A stretch of DNA of 64,000 bases from Thermosporothrix hazakensis. GTDB lineage: Bacteria > Chloroflexota > Ktedonobacteria > Ktedonobacterales > Ktedonobacteraceae. A program made the translations under genes and the position numbers. Location of the stretch: the NCBI RefSeq assembly GCF_003253565.1, contig NZ_QKUF01000029.1, positions 1 through 64,000 on the forward strand, given 5' to 3'. The notes under the pieces are model-generated. The model was not told where the DNA came from. It saw only the letters and a program-made list of their open reading frames with translations, and searched no databases. Shown here one piece after another: positions 1-8,224 of this stretch (positions are counted from its first letter, which is position 1; every line of letters begins with the position of its first letter).

Positions 1-358
1 CCACAGGATACGCTTCACGAGCTCCGATATGCCCTCGACCACGTCCTTTCGATCCTCGACGGAGTGCTTGAACAAACGTCGTAAAAGCTCGTGCTGCCTC
101 CTCGACGGTCTTGCCTGCCTTTGTTAATGTCAAAAACAAGACAGGCTTCGCTTCTCGAATGAGCTTCCGCCACAGATCAACCTTTCGCGGCCCACAATAC
201 AAGCATTCCCACCTGTTACACCGTGCTCGTTGCCGTTCTCCTGTCTCTATATTTATCCAAACATGCCGCAATGCCCACGTATCAGGACACACAAATAATG
301 TCTCTAACCCATACTTTTCTGCTGTTTGTATTTGCTGCTCAAGTGTCACTTCCTTCAT
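1..358 (-). CDS. Rolling-circle Rep-like protein, C-terminus beyond the window edge
   Basis: Open frame of 119 codons read leftwards off the window edge. GGAGGT at 365-370 sits 6 nt before the ATG at 358-356, which decides the start over the ATG at 364. Visible motifs are a Cys pair (ECLYCGPRK, about residues 51-59) that looks like a zinc knuckle, then FLTLT (about 75-79), which resembles motif I of HUH rolling-circle initiators, then a basic Gly/Arg stretch and REAYPV. Family knowledge: plasmid and phage Rep proteins of this type carry a Cys-rich region before FLTLT. The HUH motif and catalytic Tyr would lie beyond the edge, so the assignment is provisional. It may form an operon with the gene at 810-1223 on the same strand. 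Confidence 0.5.
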   Translation of the reverse strand, partial: MKEVTLEQQIQTAEKYGLETLFVCPDTWALRHVWINIETGERQRARCNRWECLYCGPRKVDLWRKLIREAKPVLFLTLTKAGKTVEEAARAFTTFVQALRRGSKGRGRGHIGAREAYPV

Positions 359-439
359 AAACATACCTCCACTTCACTTTATCATAAAATGCTTTTCAAA
401 ACTTTCCTATTCTTCCCATTTCCTTCCGTGTTTTTAAAT

Positions 440-809
440 GTGTGATTTGTTCTTTATAGAGTCAAGGGAAGGGCAGGCGGGTTGTACGCCGTCGACGCGG
501 GTTGCAGAGAGGGAGCGCGACAGGGATGGGGTACGGTTAGCGGCGGCAGTCGCGCGTACAACCGCAGCAGACGAGCAGAAACCGCTACCCCATCACGAAG
601 GCCACACCCCCTACCCAGGCTAGAGATGTTTTTGACCACCACCACCCACCACCATCGCGTCCCCACCGTATTAACACACCGTCTACGAATTTCTTAACAT
701 ATGCTTTTCTTAACCGAAATACCAATATTACCCGTAATTAACAAGAGAGATGGGAGCATGCCAACATGTATACATATCAACATGCTTCCACCACTTATAT
801 ATGAAAACC
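440..809. other. Gap with no convincing gene
   Basis: About 370 bp between the two minus-strand genes. The part near 470-665 is markedly GC-rich compared with its surroundings. Short open frames exist on both strands (for example 454-666 minus and 482-697 plus), but they overlap each other, are low-complexity (Trp/Val runs, Arg-rich) and have no clear ribosome binding site. Confidence 0.4.
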
Positions 810-1223
810 TCACAACGAAACACGCGCATCTACCCGATAATAAGAAACCCCTCCTCGTATCTGGAGTACAAGTTGAACAAAAAGCGCATGACCCAAAGAA
901 GCCAGAGCAGCATCATACAACGCCAACGCTGAAAACCACCCGTGGTAATATCCTATAAGCCACTGAAACGGGCATGTCGGACGAAACACCCCGTGCACCA
1001 CTTTCTGCACAACATCCAAAGCACCTGGAAGATGCAGCACATACTGCTCCTCCCTGCCCTCTCCCACATCCTCTAAATGAATTTCTAAAAAACCCTCAAA
1101 ACCATCCTGACACCCGTCAAAAAATGCCTTATGGTCAACAACTACCTCACTCAATGAAGAAGTATCAAGCATCATACTAGGCACAAAAACTGGATACTCA
1201 TACACAATCTGCACCTGTTGCAT
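810..1223 (-). CDS. Hypothetical protein, 137 aa, accessory region
   Basis: I do not recognise this family. The ATG at 1223 is preceded by a GGAAGGG sequence about 7 nt upstream, a good ribosome binding site, and the frame is open for 137 codons. The protein is acidic in its first half and hydrophobic in its second (around ALALYDAALASLGHALFVQLVL), with no motif I can name. It lies upstream of the Rep-like gene on the same strand, so it could be part of the same mobile unit. It could also be a chance open frame. Confidence is low to moderate. Confidence 0.35.
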   Translation of the reverse strand: MQQVQIVYEYPVFVPSMMLDTSSLSEVVVDHKAFFDGCQDGFEGFLEIHLEDVGEGREEQYVLHLPGALDVVQKVVHGVFRPTCPFQWLIGYYHGWFSALALYDAALASLGHALFVQLVLQIRGGVSYYRVDARVSL

Positions 1224-1354
1224 CAGTCATCCCTTCCTTGCAACTGAATGCCAGGCTTACACACCTAGCACATCAATAACCTGAGATTGACAGACTAAGC
1301 AGGAAATGCCAGAATAACACCGAGCCTAGCTCTACCAAAGCAAACGCTCAACGG

Positions 1355-1387
1355 GTTGAGCTAAGGAAGTACGGTCCTTAGCTCAAC
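1355..1387. other. Strong hairpin (12-bp perfect stem)
   Basis: GTTGAGCTAAGG at 1355-1366 pairs with CCTTAGCTCAAC at 1376-1387 across a 9-nt loop. No T-run follows on either strand, so a plain intrinsic terminator is unlikely. It lies upstream of a Rep-like operon and next to iteron-like repeats, so it could be a replication-origin hairpin or an operator. That is inference. Confidence 0.5.
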
Positions 1388-1430
1388 ATTTCCCACTTAA
1401 TCACTCTCTGTATCAATGACCTAATTATCT

Positions 1431-1530
1431 AAGTCTCATAGTATCAATATAAGAATAATACCAACGCAAATTATTGTCAAGTCTCATAGTATCATTTTCA
1501 CGCTAATTTCACAGTATCCATTTCGTTAAT
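1431..1530. repeat. Iteron-like repeats AAGTCTCATAGTATCA
   Basis: The 16-mer AAGTCTCATAGTATCA occurs exactly at 1431-1446 and 1479-1494. Weaker relatives are TTTCACAGTATCC near 1506, TCTCTGTATCA near 1404, and an inverted form, TGTGATACA, near 1535. They lie directly upstream of the HTH-GNAT gene at 1607 and probably serve as operator sites for a DNA-binding protein, or as iterons of a mobile element. Confidence 0.45.
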
Positions 1531-1606
1531 TTTGTGATACACTGGTACCAAAACAGCTATATAACTGGTTCTCAGATAAAGCACTCAAAGAAAGAGAGGA
1601 AAACAG

Positions 1607-2362
1607 ATGAACAAAAACAAAGAAAATTACTACACTGCTGATGAGGTTATGAGATTACTAAAACTCCCTCGTGCAAGCTTTTACAGAGAGGTTGATGCGG
1701 GTGAAATCCCATATGAGATTGAGCCAGGTAAAAAACGAGGCAGAAAATACCCTAAAGAAGCTATAGACGCTCTTTTGCGTTTAAAAAAGCAAATGCGGCC
1801 TACCACCACTTTTGGTAAAACCACAAAAGCCGAACTATGGACGCGAATACAACATAGCCATCGTTTATATGGGGATGATTATGTTCCATTCGATGTTGCA
1901 CTAAAATGGATGTCACGAAACGATGATATATTCATGAATTTACGAGCAGGAAACCAAATGGTAGGAGGGGTGACTATCATGCCTCTAGATGAGCAAACCT
2001 GCATAAAACTCGTTAACAATGAAATGAATGAAATAGATATTCCTCTTACGTCTATAAAGAAGTGGACCGATCCTGATTTATATGCTTATATTGCAACTAT
2101 TGCTGTCTACACAGAAGATAGACAGGAGTATGGAGCAGCTTTAATTAGACATACCATCAATTGGGCAAGCAAGCTCTATCAAGAGCATGATATAAAGAAA
2201 TGGTATGCCTACGCAGCAACTCCCGAGGGAGAAAGAATATTAAAGTTTCTAGGCTTTGTAAAAGTAGGACAAAACCCTAATCGTTTAGGTTATGTACTTA
2301 CACCAGAACAACACCAAGTTAAATATATCAAAAGCCTAATTGACAAGATAAACGAATGGTAG
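1607..2362 (+). CDS. HTH (excisionase/MerR-like) protein with C-terminal GNAT-like domain
   Basis: The protein has 251 aa. Residues about 8-60 (YYTADEVMRLLKLPRASFYREVDAG, then GRKYPKEAIDAL) match the small winged-helix module of excisionases and MerR-like proteins. Residues about 110-240 look like a GNAT acyltransferase fold: an early beta segment NQMVGGVTIMPLDE and the typical end GERILKFLGFVKVG. A purine-rich AGAGAGGAAAAC precedes the ATG. Such fusions probably bind DNA and acylate an unknown target; no substrate can be deduced. It is transcribed away from the Rep-like operon, behind repeated motifs that could be its own operator. Base composition is AT-richer than the core genes to the right, consistent with an accessory origin. 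Confidence 0.6.
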   Translation: MNKNKENYYTADEVMRLLKLPRASFYREVDAGEIPYEIEPGKKRGRKYPKEAIDALLRLKKQMRPTTTFGKTTKAELWTRIQHSHRLYGDDYVPFDVALKWMSRNDDIFMNLRAGNQMVGGVTIMPLDEQTCIKLVNNEMNEIDIPLTSIKKWTDPDLYAYIATIAVYTEDRQEYGAALIRHTINWASKLYQEHDIKKWYAYAATPEGERILKFLGFVKVGQNPNRLGYVLTPEQHQVKYIKSLIDKINEW

Positions 2363-2473
2363 AGACCGATACAAATAAGATGGATAAACAACCAGCAAGC
2401 CTATATACTGCTCACAGACGTTATCCAGAAAAGAATAGAAACATATTAATTTATTGCTGGATCATTCATCTTA

Positions 2474-2520
2474 CCCCTTGTAGGATACTCAAAAAGAAGT
2501 CCTTACAAGGGCTTTTTATT
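2474..2520 (+). terminator. Intrinsic terminator after the HTH-GNAT gene
   Basis: CCCTTGTAGGA (about 2475-2485) pairs with TCCTTACAAGGG (2500-2511) with one bulge, followed by CTTTTTATT. Confidence 0.7.
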
Positions 2521-2605
2521 AAGTACCAGCACTCTTCCCTTAATGAAGGACAAAACATTAAGCTAAGAACAAAACAAACTAAAATCAACCCCATTAATCC
2601 AAGCC

Positions 2606-2648
2606 CTCGTAAAGACATCTCATACAGATGTCCTTACGAGAGTTTTCC
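2606..2648. terminator. Second strong hairpin, probable terminator
   Basis: A 15-nt arm at 2606-2620 (CTCGTAAAGACATCT) pairs with 2626-2640 with one mismatch across a 5-nt loop, followed by AGTTTTCC on the plus strand. Confidence 0.5.
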
Positions 2649-2720
2649 ATAACCAAAAGAAGACAGCCACAAAAAATACCTGGGAAGAACCCAGTTGGCC
2701 TAATCCTCAATTTTACCCAC

Positions 2721-2763
2721 AAAAAAACCTGTCTCAGACTACTCTTTAATAGTCCTGGACAGG
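2721..2763 (-). terminator. Intrinsic terminator of the tRNA-Leu/tRNA-Val unit
   Basis: Read on the minus strand, CCTGTCCAGGACTA pairs with TAGTCTGAGACAGG (a long stem with a small internal loop) and runs into seven Ts (complement of 2721-2727). It lies about 20 bp downstream of tRNA-Val. Confidence 0.75.
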
Positions 2764-2783
2764 CTTCTAAAGCTTTTCTTAGG

Positions 2784-2857
2784 TGGGCGATGAGGGATTC
2801 GAACCCCCGGCCTACTGCGTGTAAAGCAGCCGCTCTAACCAGCTGAGCTAATCGCCC
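2784..2857 (-). tRNA. tRNA-Val (anticodon TAC)
   Basis: A 7-bp acceptor stem (GGGCGAT with ATCGCCC), a D-arm GCTCAGCTGGTTAGAGC, an anticodon stem-loop with loop TTTACAC, and a T-arm GGGGGTTCGAATCCCTC. Loop positions 3-5 read TAC, which decodes GTA (Val). It is the second gene of a two-tRNA unit read leftwards. Confidence 0.93.
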
Positions 2858-2865
2858 TGACAGAT

Positions 2866-2901
2866 GAAAAGGCACCCAAAATCTATACTGGATGCCTTTT
2901 C
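2866..2901. other. Hairpin between the two tRNA genes
   Basis: GAAAAGGCACCC (2866-2877) pairs with GGATGCCTTTTC (2890-2901), one mismatch. It lies in the 51-bp spacer of the tRNA pair and could be a processing or attenuation element. Confidence 0.5.
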
Positions 2902-2908
2902 AGAGAAA

Positions 2909-2990
2909 TGCCCTCGAGTGGACTCGAACCACCACGCCTTTACAGGCACAGGCCCTCAACCTGCTGCGTATACCATTCCGCCACGAGGGC
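2909..2990 (-). tRNA. tRNA-Leu (anticodon GAG)
   Basis: An acceptor stem GCCCTCG/CGAGGGC, anticodon loop TTGAGGG (anticodon GAG, decodes CTC), a short variable-arm hairpin (GCCTGTAAAGGC region) as expected of class II tRNAs, and a T-arm GGTTCGAGTCC. First gene of the leftward tRNA pair. Confidence 0.93.
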
Positions 2991-3076
2991 ATAAGCTATA
3001 ACCTCATTTACGTTTGCCATAATACACCCTCAGAAGCAATTTGTCAACAGGTTGTAGACCTTTTTTTTGCCCTTTT

Positions 3077-4375
3077 TTAAGATTCCTTGATGGTATTCAT
3101 CCGATAGCGTCGGAACGAGCGTCGCGTACCTGCTTCAGGCGGTCCCTTTTGCTCCTGTAAGTTTTCTACAGGCGAATACTCAAAAGGATCGATCAACGTC
3201 ACAACCTCATCTGCCTTCTCGATAGCGGGAGAAAGTTGTTCAGTACCACTGCGATAGCGAGAAAGCAGTCCCCCATGCGCAGGAAGACGCTCCAATGCAT
3301 CTGTTTGACGTTCCTGTACTTCCTGCTTCCGCACAGCCAGCTTTAACAGGGGCGGACGCACAGCCAACTGTTTTTCAGTGACAGGGCTCTCCTGCAAAAA
3401 TGGTAGAGCCGTGAAGTCTGTCTGAGGCAAAGGAGTGACAGGAAGTTTCTTCATCGCCATATTGTCCGGTAGTGGCTCCGTCATACCCAGAAGCAGATCT
3501 ATCATCAAACGGCGCTGTCGTCTTCGCTTGATCTGTGTAACAATGACAGGAACCAGAATACACACGAGGGCCAGCCCTCCGCCCGTCAGCCAGAAAAATT
3601 GAGGCGAGAAGACAAATGGGGCCTGCGGCTGTACTTCAGGCTGTTTTTTCGTTGTCGGGACCTCTTGCTTTGTTTGCCGAGCTGATTTCGTGCTCACCAC
3701 GGTTGGCTGTGAACTTGGCGTTTTTATCGGCGTCGCAGTTGGCGTTGGTTCCTGTGTTGGCTCAGAAGACGGCGTTGGTGATGGTATCGGAGCTGGCGCT
3801 TCCGCACGATACTGGGACATCTGCTCCATCACCTTTGCAGCCCACTCGGGAGCATCAGCGGTGCCCACATACGTACTGCTGATATCGTACACAGTAGCCG
3901 TCCCACGATCAACGTAGCCATTCCGAATTAACTTGAACCAATCCCAGACAGCTTCTGTATATGAGGGGTAGAGCGTATACCCATCATACGCGGTTGGATA
4001 ACCCGGATTGCCACGTACACTGCCCGGGTTCAGATCGGCCAGGCCAACACCAGCAGCGCCCTGATTGGTTTCAGCCCACCAGACAGCCAGAGCAAAAGCA
4101 TCATCAATATTGTACTGAGAGGCAGCCTCCACAACAGCCTGACCGGTTCCTACCATCGGGCTTCCGTTTCTTCTGAAAATGGTCTCAACCGTCTCAGCGG
4201 AAAGCGTGGGAGGACCGATTACAGAACTGCCACTGGCCTTCATCGGCGCTCCATGCTGCATCTGCCAGAAGAGCGTAAAAGCGCCGCCAAGCAATATCAC
4301 AGCCGTTCCTCCCCAGAGGAACAACAGCGAATGCCAGCGTATTCGCATCTTATGTTGTTTTCGTGAAAAAGACAT
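3077..4375 (-). CDS. Membrane-anchored glucosaminidase-like protein
   Basis: The protein has 432 aa from the ATG at 4375; GGTAGG lies 9 nt upstream, while a TTG at 4384 would have no spacing. It begins with a basic N-terminus and a membrane segment (about residues 14-36). Next comes an extracytoplasmic domain of about 150 residues resembling N-acetylglucosaminidase/lysozyme-like cell-wall hydrolases: AALAVWWAET-type helix, then NPGSVRGNPGYPTAYDG and YPSYTEAVWDWFKLI. The candidate catalytic Glu is in WWAETN. A Pro/Thr/Ser-rich linker, a second membrane segment (about 265-287) and a charged tail of about 145 residues follow. Probably acts on peptidoglycan or glycans outside the cell; the substrate is inferred from the family only. 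Confidence 0.6.
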   Translation of the reverse strand: MSFSRKQHKMRIRWHSLLFLWGGTAVILLGGAFTLFWQMQHGAPMKASGSSVIGPPTLSAETVETIFRRNGSPMVGTGQAVVEAASQYNIDDAFALAVWWAETNQGAAGVGLADLNPGSVRGNPGYPTAYDGYTLYPSYTEAVWDWFKLIRNGYVDRGTATVYDISSTYVGTADAPEWAAKVMEQMSQYRAEAPAPIPSPTPSSEPTQEPTPTATPIKTPSSQPTVVSTKSARQTKQEVPTTKKQPEVQPQAPFVFSPQFFWLTGGGLALVCILVPVIVTQIKRRRQRRLMIDLLLGMTEPLPDNMAMKKLPVTPLPQTDFTALPFLQESPVTEKQLAVRPPLLKLAVRKQEVQERQTDALERLPAHGGLLSRYRSGTEQLSPAIEKADEVVTLIDPFEYSPVENLQEQKGPPEAGTRRSFRRYRMNTIKES

Positions 4376-4776
4376 ACAATACAACCTACCAGGATATACT
4401 ACTATACAACTTAGTTAGATATAGATGTTTTTTCCTCTTATAAACACCGGCATATTACCGGTCTGAATCGTTTTATATAGAAAACTGGTGTTTTAGCACC
4501 TTAACAAGTGCTATCACACCAACGAACCAAAAAATGAAAGACATGCCTGTGTTATTGTACCATACCGATTGATTGTGTACTGTGGAAACTGTAAGTGAAT
4601 AGGTAGTATGTCCCACAGGGGTATGCTATACTGAGGTCGGCAAAGTGTAACGAATCGGGATTGAAGAGACAACAGACGGGGGGATTACCATTAACCAGCA
4701 TAACGGCCAAAGGCATACACAAACAGGACGTCTTGGACGTCGCACCCTCCTGCACAAGCGCTACTTAATCGAGCGA

Positions 4777-7002
4777 GTGATAGGACAAGGAGGCATGGGA
4801 GCCGTTTATCAGGCTCGTGATCTCAGGCGTCAGGCAGTCTTTGCCATTAAAGAGATGAGCCTGTCTATGATCCCTGACAATGAACGTGAACAGGCCATCC
4901 AAAATTTCAAAATTGAAGCAAAAATCCTGTGGGGCCTTAATCACCCCAACCTGCCTACATTTACCGGCTTCTTTTCGGAGAATCAGCGCTACTATCTCGT
5001 CATGGAATACATAGACGGCTGGACACTGGAAGAACTGCTTGAGCGCAACGGAGGGCCATTTCCCGAGCGCCGCGTCCTGGGTTGGGCCCGGCAGCTCTGC
5101 GATGTACTCGAATATTTGCACAGCCAGCATCCTCCCATTATTTTTCGCGATCTCAAGCCGGGAAACGTGATGCTCACACGCGATGGACAAATAAAACTCA
5201 TCGACTTTGGGATCGCCCGCTTTTTCCGCCCCTCTGTTTCTCAGGACACTCAGAAACTCGGGACCCCTGGCTTCGCGCCTCCTGAGCAGTACGGTAACGC
5301 CCAGACTGATGTGCGCTCAGATATTTATTCGCTGGCGATGACCCTCTTTCAACTGCTGACGGATACGGTCCTGAAGGAAGACGACTTCGGCCTGAAAAAT
5401 ATACGCCAGAATTACCCGCATCTCTCCCCAACCGTTGCACGAGCGCTCGAAAAAGCATCGTCTAAGGAGCCCGAAAAACGATTTAGCAGCGTAGCTGAAT
5501 TTCGCAGTGCCCTGCTCGGAGAGCATACCTTCGCCTTTGAGAGCGGTGAACAGGTTTCCACCCCAGAAGAGTTGGCCGCATTTTGTCGCTACTACCCGGA
5601 AGAGGTCGCGGACTATCTCGCCAGCGGTGAGATCGAGGTCTGGCTTCATGAAATCGGCGAGAAAGAGCTGGCCCGTAAGGTTCATTACATCAGCACTGTT
5701 GTGACAGATCCATTTGAGGCTGTCGAACAATTTATTCGCCTTGTAGGCTCTACCTCATCCTCGCGCCCGGTACGTCATCGCTCATCACAGCATAAGGCTG
5801 TGATTGCGTCGCCCCTCCCAGAAAAAGAGCACGAGCGCGGAAAAACAGGCAGTCCGCTTCGGCTGCTTCGTAAAGCGCACACCACATTGACAGTGCAACC
5901 ATCGGCGCTCGATTTTGGCGAAGTCTATGACGAGATCTCTCCTCCTCTCACACTCACCATCAGCAGTGAGCAGGATATTCAAGGCTCAATCTACGTCAGT
6001 GAGCCCTGGATTTTACTCGATCAGGACGAATTTGAGGGCCCATATACAGAAGTGACCGTCTGCGTCAACCGCGAGCTATTGCTTGGAGGCACACATTACA
6101 CCGGATACATCACGATTGTACCGGGAACCGGAAAAAATGGTTCAGGGAGGGCAACGAAAGTCGCGGTCAAAGCCACTGTCCCCGGCCAGCTCCCCTACTA
6201 CTGGCGCAGGCGCAGCGGGAAAACCATCGGTGCCGATCTTGACGAAGAAGAAGAAAACTATGAGATCGAGGAAAATTATACAGCCAGGCAGGTACAACAA
6301 CAGGCGCAAGCAGACGAGCAAAACAGCTCCCCCGTTGACCAGGACCTCACGCTGAAATATGGCTCTCCCGACGCTTCCAATGGCTGGGAGCCTGCGGACG
6401 TTCAATGGAGTTCGCTTCGTGCCCGTCAATGGGCAGAATATACTCGGACCTTCTTCGGCGCATTAATGGCCGGAAGTATGGCATATACCATTCCTGAGGG
6501 GCTGTTACAAAAACAGATTCAGCCTTCCGATCCGGCCTTCATTCTGGTTATGAGCCTGATTATTCCAGCCTCCGCCCTGGGAGCAATCTGCGGTAACTGG
6601 AAGCGAGCAGGGTTACTCAGCCGCATCTGCACCGGAATGACTAGCGTGCTGATCGGGCTTGCATTTGGTTCATTACTCCTGCGGCTTCTGCCAGCTCCCA
6701 TCTCGCTGCTAGCCTGTTCACTGCTCAGCGCAGCAATAGCTGTCATCGGGATCAATGAGAAAACCTGCGAGATATTGACCGATGCCATACGCTCAGTTCA
6801 TAGCCTGGGCAAAAGAGTTAGCTTTGCAGTAGCGGGCCTCTGTGGTAGTATCTTTGGGTTGCTCCTCACTCTTGGTTTTCCTCCCACAATCTTCAGTTTA
6901 CTAGGGATTGCGGCAGGAATAGCTATTGCCATCCTTCAGATGTGGCGGGTAGACTACCTGATAAACAGTGAAGAGCAGTTCGCTGATACGGAGGAAGAGT
7001 AG
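4777..7002 (+). CDS. Ser/Thr protein kinase with Ig-like and membrane domains
   Basis: The protein has 741 aa from the GTG at 4777. The kinase domain (about 1-245) shows the Gly-loop GQGGMGAV, ATP-binding Lys25 (FAIKEM), FRDLKPGN with catalytic Asp125 (Phe replaces His of the usual HRD), and DFG Asp143. A helical segment (about 265-315) and a beta-rich domain (about 369-468, LDFGEVYDE to KVAVKATV) follow, then at least four hydrophobic segments (about 555-728). Starting at GTG leaves no beta-1 strand. The frame stays open upstream to a stop at 4648 with no ATG, GTG or TTG, but an ATT at 4690 has GGGGGG 6 nt upstream, so the true start may be ATT at 4690. It overlaps miaA by 1 nt, implying cotranscription. 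Confidence 0.85.
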   Translation: MIGQGGMGAVYQARDLRRQAVFAIKEMSLSMIPDNEREQAIQNFKIEAKILWGLNHPNLPTFTGFFSENQRYYLVMEYIDGWTLEELLERNGGPFPERRVLGWARQLCDVLEYLHSQHPPIIFRDLKPGNVMLTRDGQIKLIDFGIARFFRPSVSQDTQKLGTPGFAPPEQYGNAQTDVRSDIYSLAMTLFQLLTDTVLKEDDFGLKNIRQNYPHLSPTVARALEKASSKEPEKRFSSVAEFRSALLGEHTFAFESGEQVSTPEELAAFCRYYPEEVADYLASGEIEVWLHEIGEKELARKVHYISTVVTDPFEAVEQFIRLVGSTSSSRPVRHRSSQHKAVIASPLPEKEHERGKTGSPLRLLRKAHTTLTVQPSALDFGEVYDEISPPLTLTISSEQDIQGSIYVSEPWILLDQDEFEGPYTEVTVCVNRELLLGGTHYTGYITIVPGTGKNGSGRATKVAVKATVPGQLPYYWRRRSGKTIGADLDEEEENYEIEENYTARQVQQQAQADEQNSSPVDQDLTLKYGSPDASNGWEPADVQWSSLRARQWAEYTRTFFGALMAGSMAYTIPEGLLQKQIQPSDPAFILVMSLIIPASALGAICGNWKRAGLLSRICTGMTSVLIGLAFGSLLLRLLPAPISLLACSLLSAAIAVIGINEKTCEILTDAIRSVHSLGKRVSFAVAGLCGSIFGLLLTLGFPPTIFSLLGIAAGIAIAILQMWRVDYLINSEEQFADTEEE

Positions 7003-7943
7003 TGACAGCACAGAAGGAAGTAGCTCTCCCGCAATTGATTGTCGTTCTGGGTCCGACCGCATCCGGTAAGAGCTCGCTGGGAATCAATCTGGCTCAAACC
7101 TTTCGGGGAGAGATCGTCTCGGCAGATTCACGCCAGGTCTATCGGGGCCTGGATATCGGTACAGCCAAAGTTACACCAGAGGAGCAACGCCTTGTCCCCC
7201 ATCACTTGCTTGATGTCGCAGATCCTCGAGAAATCTATACTGTAGCACAGTTCAAACAGGCAGCAATGGAAGCCATCGACGGCATCATTCACCGGGGTCT
7301 TGTGCCTTTTCTCGTTGGTGGCTCGCCGCACTACATTCAGGCCGTTGTCGACAATCTGGATATCCCCCAGGTCGAGCCACAGCCCGCCCTCCGTGCAGAG
7401 CTCGAACAGCGGCCCTTACCCGAGCTGCTGGCACAATTGGAGGAGCTAGACCCCCAGAGCGCCACAACAATTGATCGCAACAATCCACGTCGCATCATTC
7501 GAGCGCTCGAAGTCTGTCTGATAACCGGAAAGCCATTCTCCGCACAACGCCGCCTGGCAGATCCCAGATATCACAGCCTGCTGCTTGGCATCCATTGGCC
7601 GCGTGAGATCCTGTATCAGCGCATCGACGAGCGCGTTGACATACGTATGCAACAAGGCATGGTTGATGAGGTCAGAAAGCTGCTCGCCGAAGGAGTTCCC
7701 GCTGAGCGTCTGGACGCAATGGGATTGGAATACCGCTTCATTAGCCGCCTGCTCCAGGGACAGTTCACAGATCAGGCTGAGATGGTCCAACGGCTGAAAT
7801 ATGCCATTCACGATTTTACCCGTCGTCAGCTTACCTGGTTCCGCAAGGAAAAGCGCATTGTGTGGATTGAAGGTGGTACAGATGTAGAACAGCAAGCTCG
7901 AACGATAGTCAGCGACTTCCTTAAACAGAGACAAATACTTTGA
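7002..7943 (+). CDS. miaA: tRNA dimethylallyltransferase
   Basis: The protein has 313 aa, the usual length for the family. It transfers a dimethylallyl group to A37 of tRNAs that read UNN codons. The N-terminal P-loop GPTASGKSS is followed by VSADSRQVYRGLDIGTAK (DMAPP/tRNA-binding signature of MiaA) and PHHLLDV, then LVGGSPHYIQA and RRIIRALEV. It starts at a GTG whose G is the last base of the kinase stop codon, so translation is probably coupled. The C-terminal region HDFTRRQLTWFRKE is also typical of MiaA. Confidence 0.95.
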   Translation: MTAQKEVALPQLIVVLGPTASGKSSLGINLAQTFRGEIVSADSRQVYRGLDIGTAKVTPEEQRLVPHHLLDVADPREIYTVAQFKQAAMEAIDGIIHRGLVPFLVGGSPHYIQAVVDNLDIPQVEPQPALRAELEQRPLPELLAQLEELDPQSATTIDRNNPRRIIRALEVCLITGKPFSAQRRLADPRYHSLLLGIHWPREILYQRIDERVDIRMQQGMVDEVRKLLAEGVPAERLDAMGLEYRFISRLLQGQFTDQAEMVQRLKYAIHDFTRRQLTWFRKEKRIVWIEGGTDVEQQARTIVSDFLKQRQIL

Positions 7944-7954
7944 TAGAAAAGAGG

Positions 7955-7981
7955 AGCCGTTCCCGTGGGGAAGGAACGGCT
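7955..7981 (+). terminator. Hairpin just after miaA
   Basis: AGCCGTTCC (7955-7963) pairs with GGAACGGCT (7973-7981), 12 bp after the stop codon. No U-run follows, so it may act as an RNA-stabilising or Rho-dependent structure rather than a classical terminator. Confidence 0.45.
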
Positions 7982-8185
7982 GAAACTTGTAGAGAGGCAG
8001 TGGGGCAATTTAGGATAGTAAAAATGGGTAGACCCTGGTACCTAAAAAGTGGGCGCTCAATCCCGATCCCATTCATGCCTTTAGAGTTCTCCACCCCTAT
8101 GATAAAGGCTGAACATGAAGTGAGCCTGTGAAGAACCTGAGAACAGACTGAGAACTCATAATCAAACCACAAAGCGAAAGAAAAA

Positions 8186-8214
8186 GCCCGCCGATCTGGC
8201 GGGCCTGTTGTTTT
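8186..8214. terminator. Bidirectional intrinsic terminator between miaA and the sbcC-like gene
   Basis: GCCCGCC (8186-8192), loop GATCT, GGCGGGC (8198-8204). The plus strand continues CTGTTGTTTTT; the minus strand continues TTTTTC directly after the stem. It ends both convergent units. Confidence 0.85.
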
Positions 8215-8224
8215 TCGCTTCGCT

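Noticed and set aside
454..697. Overlapping frames in the GC-rich patch
   Set aside because: Low-complexity translations on both strands and no ribosome binding site.
7955..7981. Classical intrinsic terminator right after miaA
   Set aside because: The hairpin has no T-run; the clear terminator is further on at 8186-8214.
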